Shown: positions 27,698 to 34,059 of the stretch, piece by piece | Position numbering within the stretch: position 1 is the first letter of the stretch | How the letters are laid out: every line of letters begins with the position of its first letter | NCBI GenBank assembly: GCA_002867475.1 | Contig: PKTL01000023.1 | Location: 1-34,059 of the forward strand | Length of the DNA stretch: 34,059 nt | Reading direction: 5' to 3' | Origin: Candidatus Woesearchaeota archaeon | GTDB taxonomy: Archaea > Nanobdellota > Nanobdellia > Woesearchaeales > BM511 | Notes under the pieces: generated by a model | Database searches by the model: none | Told to the model about the DNA's origin: nothing | What the model saw: the letters and a program-made list of their open reading frames with translations, nothing else | Program-made: the position numbers and the translations under genes

Positions 27698-28365
27698 GAA
27701 ACTCACTTCCAATACTCATAGTATCTCTTGCTTTAATTTTCATTCTTCTTTTTTCAGGAGGAAAAATGAATTCTACTGATTCAAATTTGGAATCACCAAA
27801 AGATATTATGACTTTTGAAAATAGTCCTTATTCATCAATTCTTCTTATAATAGCATGCATATCTTTGTTGGCATATATAGAATTCTTGAATATAAGAAAA
27901 GATGAATTAAGGCTTTTCAGTCTTGATTATGATGTTTTGAGAAATCTAATTATTTTTATTATCAGTTTTAGTATGTTTAGCCTTGTCACACTTCTTCCCC
28001 CGGACCTGGACTTCGTAATGAAGATTATGTCATGGGCGTTCCTCGGAGCGCTCATGATCCAGGTCACTTTTTTTATTGGAAGAAAAAATCATGAAGAATA
28101 TGAAAAAGAAATAAAAAGATTGATCGAATATATAGAGAAATCTAGTGATGTAAATCATTCAAAACATGAGCTTTTAAAAAAAGGATGGAATAAGGATATG
28201 ATCAATGAAGCCATCATCAGAACTTTAAAATTAGAGCATGACGCAATGAAACTAATCAATTATGAAAAAAAGCATCATCATAAGAAAAATGATGTTAAGC
28301 ATGAACTTTTATTTGCAGGTTGGAACGAAAAACTAGTTGATGAACTCATAAAACGACATTGGTAA
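27694..28365 (+). CDS. Membrane protein with C-terminal duplicated KHELL..GWN helical motif
   Basis: 4-nt overlap with the HTH gene; TM segments; KHELLKKGWNKDMINEAI and KHELLFAGWNEKLVDELI repeats. Confidence 0.75.
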   Translation: MRNSLPILIVSLALIFILLFSGGKMNSTDSNLESPKDIMTFENSPYSSILLIIACISLLAYIEFLNIRKDELRLFSLDYDVLRNLIIFIISFSMFSLVTLLPPDLDFVMKIMSWAFLGALMIQVTFFIGRKNHEEYEKEIKRLIEYIEKSSDVNHSKHELLKKGWNKDMINEAIIRTLKLEHDAMKLINYEKKHHHKKNDVKHELLFAGWNEKLVDELIKRHW

Positions 28366-28371
28366 ATTCAA

Positions 28372-29025
28372 TCAATCTAATATTTCGACTTTACATGAAC
28401 TGAGCTTTTCAAATTCTTCAGCAGCTTCTCTTGTACCAACAATACTATTATAATGCATAGGAATTGCAAACATTTTCGGATTGATGAGATCACAAGCTTT
28501 AGCAGCTTCATTAGCATCCATAGTATAAGTTCCACCAACAGGAAGAAGTGCTACATCACAATTGATATCTTTCATTTCAGGAATAACATCTGTATCTCCT
28601 GCATGATAAACCTTTATCCCATTAAAATTCAATATGTATCCTATCCATTCATTGGATTTTTCATGAAATTTTTTATCAATATTATATGATGGAACTGTTT
28701 CAACACCAATACTTTTAATCTCTCCTTTAAATCCTAGATTTACAATTATAATATTTTCTTCTGGAATATTAAGAGGATTCTCTTTTAATTTATCTGTACA
28801 ATTTTCAGGTATGACAAGAATTGTATCTTTATCAATAATTTTTTTCAAATCAGTAACACTATAATGGTCATAATGGTGATGTGTTATAAAAATAATATCT
28901 GCTTTTTCTTTTGTATTGATTTGAAAAGGGTCAATAAACACATTCTTTTCAGCATATCTTATTAAAAAACTTGCATGACCAAGCCAGTTTAAACTTACAT
29001 TTTCACTTAGATTTAATTCTCTCAT
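28372..29025 (-). CDS. Metallo-beta-lactamase-fold hydrolase (UlaG/UPF0173-like)
   Basis: WLGHASFLI...VFIDPF...IIFITHHHYDHYSVTDL...KVYHAGDTDVIPEM...DVALLPVGGTYTMDANEAAKA. Confidence 0.93.
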   Translation of the reverse strand: MRELNLSENVSLNWLGHASFLIRYAEKNVFIDPFQINTKEKADIIFITHHHYDHYSVTDLKKIIDKDTILVIPENCTDKLKENPLNIPEENIIIVNLGFKGEIKSIGVETVPSYNIDKKFHEKSNEWIGYILNFNGIKVYHAGDTDVIPEMKDINCDVALLPVGGTYTMDANEAAKACDLINPKMFAIPMHYNSIVGTREAAEEFEKLSSCKVEILD

Positions 29026-29081
29026 AAAATAATTTAATTAGAAAGATTAATATAAATCTTTTGAAAATTCTAAAAAACACT

Positions 29082-29717
29082 ATGAAAAAAGCATTGATAT
29101 TTGATTGGGATGGGACAATAGCACATAAAGAATTAGCAACGATAGCAGCAGTAAAACAGATGAACATGATGGGAATGGATGTAACTATCGAAAAGATGCA
29201 TGAATTTCAAAAAACACATTCACATTATGATGATGTTTTTTCAACTATGAGAAAACTGGTTGGAAACTATGATGATTCTGTGATAATACCTTTGACAACA
29301 AACCTATTTCAATTCTTTTATCTAGAAACAGCAAACAAAAATCCTTCTGAAATATTCTATAAAGATATGTTTGATGTATTAAATGAGCTAAAAAAAGATT
29401 ATAAGCTACTCATAGCAAGCAATCTTCGCCAAGACATACTTGAGCCAATAACCGAAAAGTATTGTCCAAATCTTTTCGATAAGGTTTACGCAAATACTCC
29501 TGACTTAAAATATTCAAAAACAGATCTAGTCAAAAAAGCCTGTGATGAATATGAATGTATTTCTATGATAGGAGACAGGGAAGATGATATTAATGCAGGA
29601 ACTCGAAATGATCTAGAAACAGTTATTGTCTCTTGGGGTTACAGAAACGGAGAAAAATGCAATCCTACTCATAGGATAGAATCTCCATTAGAATTGTTGA
29701 AGATATACAAATTATGA
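29082..29717 (+). CDS. HAD-superfamily hydrolase (phosphoglycolate phosphatase-like)
   Basis: ALIFDWDGTIAHKE, LLIASNLRQDIL, ISMIGDREDDINAGTRNDL. ATG 29082 preferred over the tracked TTG. Confidence 0.87.
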   Translation: MKKALIFDWDGTIAHKELATIAAVKQMNMMGMDVTIEKMHEFQKTHSHYDDVFSTMRKLVGNYDDSVIIPLTTNLFQFFYLETANKNPSEIFYKDMFDVLNELKKDYKLLIASNLRQDILEPITEKYCPNLFDKVYANTPDLKYSKTDLVKKACDEYECISMIGDREDDINAGTRNDLETVIVSWGYRNGEKCNPTHRIESPLELLKIYKL

Positions 29718-29787
29718 TTGTGCAAAAATATAGCACATTTTCCACTTCAAAATAATATTTATAAATAAATCTAAGATTTAATAGGTT

Positions 29788-30930
29788 ATGAAAGGTAAAA
29801 ATTTTAATCCGATCCTATTTCTAGCGTCACTTGGCGCAGGGGGAATAGCAGTTATGCCATTCGCATTTCTGCAATACGTTTATTATAAGGGTGCAGGCCT
29901 AGTAACAATGTCAGGAGTTGGTCATGGAACCATATCAGCAAGCCAAGAATTATTATTCTATAGTTTAGAAGCAGTGATGGTTGTCTTTACAATAATCCAT
30001 CTGATTTTAACCGTTGTTTTTACAAAGAGATTGATCAAATGGGTTGGTACAAAAGAATATCATTCATTAATCAATGATCCATTGAAAAATGCAGGGATCT
30101 TAGCAGCATTCTTAAGTTATACTATGACTATGAATGTTGTAATAGGACCCATAAGATATTTTGTTCCTTGGGTCTCATCTAATTTACAGAATATGATGCT
30201 TCCAGCATTCCTTGGATGGTTGGTGATATATATACTTCTATTAAGGATGGTTATAAAACTGCTTAGGATTTCATTCACACACGATTTTGACGTGAGTAAG
30301 ATAAGCTTTGGATGGTTGCTTTATCCATTCTCCATAGGTATGGTTGCAGTTGTTGGTGCAGGAATTGCAGCAATAGGAAACAACACAACACTTTCAAACG
30401 CAGCAGCTTTCTTAACACTTATCATGGCAAGCATGGGATTGTTTCTTTTGATAGTTAAGATGATATCTATATTCAAAAGTCATTTTGCAGCAAAAGGACT
30501 TCCTGAAAAACAATTCATGCCAAGCTTTTTGATAGTCGTACCAAACATAACACTTTATGCAATAACCTTTTTTAGATTAGGACATTATCTAGAAAAACAC
30601 TTAGGTTATCACTTAGATTATTTCTTTTATTTTGTAATCCTTGGTTCGGTGGCATTCCAAGTATGGTATCTTATTTTTGGGCTTGCTCTTCTTTGGGACT
30701 ATTTCAAAAGAGATTTCTTCAGAAAAGAATACTATCCTTCAATGTGGGGATTTGTATGTCCAGTAGTTGCTTTTGCAGTACTTGGAGCATTCGCACATAA
30801 GATATATCCAAATATGGTATTCTATTGGACTATGATAGTTTCAATGGCTGTTGCTGTAGTACTATTCTTATTCTTACTTAGAAGACATCTTGGATGCGAA
30901 AAAGGAGTTAAAAGAATAGATTGCATCTAA
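29788..30930 (+). CDS. Polytopic membrane protein, TDT/SLAC1-like transporter (tentative)
   Basis: About 10 TM segments; NPILFLASLGAGGIAVMPFAFL and FGWLLYPFSIGMVAVVGAGIA resemble the TDT/SLAC1 pattern. Confidence 0.55.
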   Translation: MKGKNFNPILFLASLGAGGIAVMPFAFLQYVYYKGAGLVTMSGVGHGTISASQELLFYSLEAVMVVFTIIHLILTVVFTKRLIKWVGTKEYHSLINDPLKNAGILAAFLSYTMTMNVVIGPIRYFVPWVSSNLQNMMLPAFLGWLVIYILLLRMVIKLLRISFTHDFDVSKISFGWLLYPFSIGMVAVVGAGIAAIGNNTTLSNAAAFLTLIMASMGLFLLIVKMISIFKSHFAAKGLPEKQFMPSFLIVVPNITLYAITFFRLGHYLEKHLGYHLDYFFYFVILGSVAFQVWYLIFGLALLWDYFKRDFFRKEYYPSMWGFVCPVVAFAVLGAFAHKIYPNMVFYWTMIVSMAVAVVLFLFLLRRHLGCEKGVKRIDCI

Positions 30931-31499
30931 CAGCAATCATCTTTTTTATTTTTTTTTGTTATCTCTTCAAATAAATTTATGTTAGGTGAGGATCCTATTT
31001 CTTTTGAAAAAATTATTTTTAATAGGTCTTTTGGACTATTTTTTATAAAACTTTGATCGCTAAGATATATTATTTTTTCAATATTCAAATAATCATTATA
31101 AACTCTTTGTATCTCATTAAAATATTTATTTGCAATTATATTATTTTTGAATGCATATGTGACTATATAACTAAAATCTTTTTCACTTGTACGTATAGCA
31201 TTCACAATTTGTGGTGCACTCATTATCTTTTTAACATCTTCTTCAGATAGTTCTTTCCACCATTTAGGTGTCACGCTATAGAAAATCATAACATAGCATT
31301 TTATTCCAAGTAGATTATAATTAATGCTTGTAGAAAAACCGTTTATAATTTTTTTATCAATTAATTTTTCACGTATCCGAGATATGCTTGATACTGTTAA
31401 TTTCATTTTATTTGCGATTTCTGAATCTGTTATTCTTCCATTTTTGCATAGAAAACCTAATACTTTTTGCTCGTTTTTAGTCAATTTTATTTCTTCCAT
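30927..31499 (-). CDS. Lrp/AsnC-family transcriptional regulator
   Basis: LTKNEQKVLGFLCKNGRITDSEIANKMKLTVSSISRIREKLIDKKIINGFSTSINYNLLGIK followed by a RAM-like domain; C-terminal Cys-Cys. Confidence 0.87.
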   Translation of the reverse strand: MEEIKLTKNEQKVLGFLCKNGRITDSEIANKMKLTVSSISRIREKLIDKKIINGFSTSINYNLLGIKCYVMIFYSVTPKWWKELSEEDVKKIMSAPQIVNAIRTSEKDFSYIVTYAFKNNIIANKYFNEIQRVYNDYLNIEKIIYLSDQSFIKNSPKDLLKIIFSKEIGSSPNINLFEEITKKNKKDDCC

Positions 31500-31559
31500 T
31501 TTATTTTTGCTATTTTTTAGCTTATTTTTACTTTTTTAATATATAATTTTGCGGAGATA

Positions 31560-31587
31560 TTTATATATGTTTCTTTTCATATATAAA
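31560..31587. promoter_or_regulatory. Palindromic putative operator in the divergent promoter region
   Basis: TTTATATATG-TTTCTTTT-CATATATAAA: perfect 10-nt arms, 8-nt spacer, between the Lrp gene and the small-ORF/Cache operon. Confidence 0.5.
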
Positions 31588-31621
31588 ATTTATACTTTTA
31601 ATTAGGTAAAGAGGTAGATAA

Positions 31622-31789
31622 ATGAGTAAAAAAGAACAATGTAAAGTTTTGATGGGCGATCTTTTTGGTCCAGCTTCTGCAAATCTTGTTGATTCTATGA
31701 GTGAAGATGAGTGTGTGCAGAAATGCAGAGCTAAAGCAAGCGCATTTCTTGGTGAGGATAAAGCAAAAGTATTTGACGATATTAAATAA
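31622..31789 (+). CDS. Small Cys-containing protein (55 aa), absent from the ORF track
   Basis: SD-like AAAGAGGT upstream. MSKKEQCKVLMGDLFGPASANLVDSMSEDECVQKCRAKASAFLGEDKAKVFDDIK; tightly followed by the Cache receptor gene. Confidence 0.8.
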   Translation: MSKKEQCKVLMGDLFGPASANLVDSMSEDECVQKCRAKASAFLGEDKAKVFDDIK

Positions 31790-31806
31790 GTTATGAGGTG
31801 CAAATT

Positions 31807-33081
31807 ATGAAATTTAAGATAACACAAAAACTAATGGTTTTAGGCATATTGCTTGTATTGATTCCAAGTTTATTAATTGGATTTGTAGGATATAATGCAG
31901 CAGAAAAAGCAGTATATGAAGGAGTCAACGATAGATTGATGGACCAAGCAAAGGATTGGAAATTGCTTGTGGAAGCATATGATAAAGAGATTGAGATGCA
32001 AGAAGGAAGAGTTGAGAAAAGTGCACATAATATAGTTACAGCTCAAACAAAAGCTACATATGATCTTATACATCATTTTATATATAATGGTGAAGTAGAT
32101 TTTTCTGAAAAAAGAGAAGAGCTTCTTGATATATTAAGTGATGATACAGTTGGTGAATCAGGATATGTTTGGATTCTAGATTATGAAGGTGATTATGTTC
32201 TTTCAAAGGATAGGCTTAGAGATGGAGAAAGTATATGGGAAGTTAAAGATTCTGATGGAAACTATGTAATTCAAGATTTGGTTAGTATTGGAAAAGAGCT
32301 TAGAGGGGATGAGATAGGTTATCATTCATATCCTTGGTTAAATAATGGCGAGACTGAATCTAGAGATAAGATTGCAGCAATACTTCACTTTCCAGAACTT
32401 GAATGGGTTGTAGGAATCTCAACATATTATGATGATCTAGTTGATACGAACTATAGGGAAAGAACTATTGAAGATCTAAAGGATAAGATTGCAAAGCAAC
32501 TGATTGGGCGAAGCGGATATATATGGGTTCTTGATTCAGAAGGAAATTATATAGTATCTAAGAACAGGCTTAGGGATGGTGAAAACATATGGGATGCTAA
32601 AGATTCAGATGGTAATATGGTTATCCAGGACCTTGTTAGGATTGGAAAATCAGCTGAACAAACATATCACGCATATCCTTGGATAAACACTGGAGAAACA
32701 GAAGCAAGAATGAAAGTAGCAGGAATGGCATATTTTGAAAAATGGGACTGGTTAATAGGTGTAAGTGCTTACTATGATGACTTTGAAGAAGAAGGATCAC
32801 TTGCCTATGTTCGAAACAACATATTATTATTCGGATTCATTTCAATAATAATTGGCCTTTTAGCAGCATTCTTAGTCGGATTTAAGATTTCAGAACCAGT
32901 AAAACGATTAACTGCGACAGCAAATAAATTAAATGAAGGAAATTTAGATGTAACTGTTGATGTCGTATCTAATGATGAAATTGGAGACTTAGCAGGATCT
33001 ATGGAAGGTCTTGTAATGGGATTTAAAATGCTAAAACAACAAAAAGAAGAATGTGAACATAAAGGTAAAAAGAAAAAGTAA
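31807..33081 (+). CDS. Double Cache-domain membrane receptor ending after HAMP (no MCP/kinase output domain)
   Basis: GAGGTG SD plus ATG 31807. TM1; two sCache-like repeats (SGYVWILDYEGDYVLSKDRLRDGESIWEVKDSDGNYVIQDLV; SGYIWVLDSEGNYIVSKNRLRDGENIWDAKDSDGNMVIQDLV); TM2; HAMP (ISEPVKRLTATANKLNEGNLDVTVDVVSNDEIGDLAGSM); basic tail. Confidence 0.9.
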   Translation: MKFKITQKLMVLGILLVLIPSLLIGFVGYNAAEKAVYEGVNDRLMDQAKDWKLLVEAYDKEIEMQEGRVEKSAHNIVTAQTKATYDLIHHFIYNGEVDFSEKREELLDILSDDTVGESGYVWILDYEGDYVLSKDRLRDGESIWEVKDSDGNYVIQDLVSIGKELRGDEIGYHSYPWLNNGETESRDKIAAILHFPELEWVVGISTYYDDLVDTNYRERTIEDLKDKIAKQLIGRSGYIWVLDSEGNYIVSKNRLRDGENIWDAKDSDGNMVIQDLVRIGKSAEQTYHAYPWINTGETEARMKVAGMAYFEKWDWLIGVSAYYDDFEEEGSLAYVRNNILLFGFISIIIGLLAAFLVGFKISEPVKRLTATANKLNEGNLDVTVDVVSNDEIGDLAGSMEGLVMGFKMLKQQKEECEHKGKKKK

Positions 33082-33120
33082 ATCTTTCTTCTATTTTTTA
33101 TTTTTTTATTTTAATATTTT
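33082..33120. terminator. T-rich termination region between convergent genes
   Basis: CTATTTTTTATTTTTTTATTTTAATATTTTTT immediately after the Cache-HAMP stop. Confidence 0.4.
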
Positions 33121-33733
33121 TTACATAATAAAAATATCCAAGCGATATACTAATTATCAATATTTCTTTAAAGAAAAATTCTTTCATTACTAATTTTATG
33201 AAACCATAGAAGAAACCTATTGGAAACAGTTGTATAAGGTTACTGTCTGCTGGAAATGAATAGTTTCCTTGAGGAAAAATTGTGTTATGCATTCCATCAA
33301 AAGATGTACTAAAAGGAATTATTGAAAATATAAAAAAAGTCACTAAAGCTAATATGATGCCAAGAATTACAGAAGGAAGAATTATTATAAGAATATTTTT
33401 TTTTATAAGATATATTAGAAAAATAACCAAAATTATGAATGAAATGTAGTATATGTAATTTAATAGGGTAAATATCTTTTTCACATCTTTCATATGACTT
33501 ATTTCAGCATCAGTAAAAAAAGAATTGTCAAGCGAGTTCTTATCACTAAAAAAACCTATGATTTCAGAAGTCTTATTGATCTTAACTGATTCATTGAATG
33601 AAACATCGTTTTTTTCATATAATTCAAGATATATTTTCTCATCATATAGATTTGAATTAAAGCTGGAAAGTAAAAGCACTATGTTGAAAAGAATACCAAT
33701 ACTAAATATCAATCTCCAATTTTTATTGAACAT
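33098..33733 (-). CDS. Hypothetical membrane protein (211 aa)
   Basis: N-terminal TM and several further hydrophobic segments; no family recognised. Confidence 0.6.
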   Translation of the reverse strand: MFNKNWRLIFSIGILFNIVLLLSSFNSNLYDEKIYLELYEKNDVSFNESVKINKTSEIIGFFSDKNSLDNSFFTDAEISHMKDVKKIFTLLNYIYYISFIILVIFLIYLIKKNILIIILPSVILGIILALVTFFIFSIIPFSTSFDGMHNTIFPQGNYSFPADSNLIQLFPIGFFYGFIKLVMKEFFFKEILIISISLGYFYYVKNIKIKK

Positions 33734-33749
33734 AATATTATAAAAAGAA

Positions 33750-34059
33750 TCAATTATTTAAAAAGTATGGGTGTGTTGGGGTTTTAATTATTATCTTGGT
33801 TCCTGTTTTAACATCATTGAATAATTCACGATTTTCGACATAATGAGATTTGATATTAAACGCGCCACCATAATTTCTTGTTGCTTCTCTGATCAATTGG
33901 AATCCTAGTCCTCCTTCTTTTCCTTTTGAACTAAAATTTGTATGTGCTTTACTTATTGTCTCTGGAGGCATTCCAAGACCATTATCTTTTACTTCTATAT
34001 AATCAAAACCTTCTTTTCTATAGATTTTAACTCTTATATCTTTTTCAAAATCATAATCT
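33750..34059 (-). CDS. Histidine-kinase-like ATPase domain, C-terminal fragment (truncated by window end)
   Basis: Frame stays open to the window edge: YDFEKDIRVKIYRKEGFDYIEVKDNGLGMPPETISKAHTNFSSKGKEGGLGFQLIREATRNYGGAFNIKS; DNGLGM (G1) and GGLGF (G2) boxes. Confidence 0.85.
   Translation of the reverse strand, partial: DYDFEKDIRVKIYRKEGFDYIEVKDNGLGMPPETISKAHTNFSSKGKEGGLGFQLIREATRNYGGAFNIKSHYVENRELFNDVKTGTKIIIKTPTHPYFLNN

Noticed and set aside
29719-29740. TGTGC-N9-GCACA hairpin after the HAD gene as a terminator
   Set aside because: Only 5 bp with a 9-nt loop and a short T run; too weak to call.
31561-31827. Minus-strand 88-aa ORF over the small Cys protein
   Set aside because: The plus-strand 55-aa ORF has SD, start and operon context; the minus frame overlaps the promoter palindrome.
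1-34059. tRNA, rRNA, CRISPR or insertion-sequence features
   Set aside because: No TPsiC-like GGTTCGA arm with pairing partners, no rRNA-like blocks, no regularly spaced repeats and no transposase-like protein seen by eye. tRNAscan and minced would be decisive.

Overview
AT-rich window with dense, archaeal-type gene organisation. The gene content looks DPANN/Woesearchaeota-like, but that is inference and not proven here. Support: type II methionine aminopeptidase, an S26B/Sec11-like signal peptidase homologue, an Lrp regulator, and BRE/TATA-like boxes about 20-30 nt from starts, suggesting leaderless mRNAs. Contents: a CheW fragment and a methyl-accepting chemoreceptor with tandem extracytoplasmic CZB domains; B12-binding radical SAM protein and map; hisS; two HD-like proteins; CBS protein; PRTase; a long minus-strand gatC-cyclophilin-PHP-orf-gatA-mazG-gatB operon; an ArsR / Pro-rich membrane protein / tandem-GT4 cluster in an especially AT-rich island; HAD, EamA and GT4 genes; corA; a bacterial-type AspRS; an HTH plus membrane protein pair; UPF0173-like hydrolase; HAD; a multi-TM transporter-like protein; Lrp regulator; a 55-aa Cys-containing protein next to a double-Cache-HAMP receptor with no output domain; and a truncated histidine-kinase ATPase domain at the right edge. 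Most notable observations: (1) gatA is interrupted by an in-frame TAA, after which 27 more codons read as a GatA C-terminus and end next to the mazG SD/start; (2) a GC-rich island inside an AT-rich membrane-protein ORF can fold as a three-way junction; (3) a Cache-HAMP receptor lacks an output module and is paired with a small Cys protein and a promoter palindrome; (4) a bacterial-type AspRS carries an ND-type RDHGG motif alongside the gatCAB operon; (5) tandem extracytoplasmic CZB domains. No tRNA, rRNA, CRISPR array or transposase was recognised.
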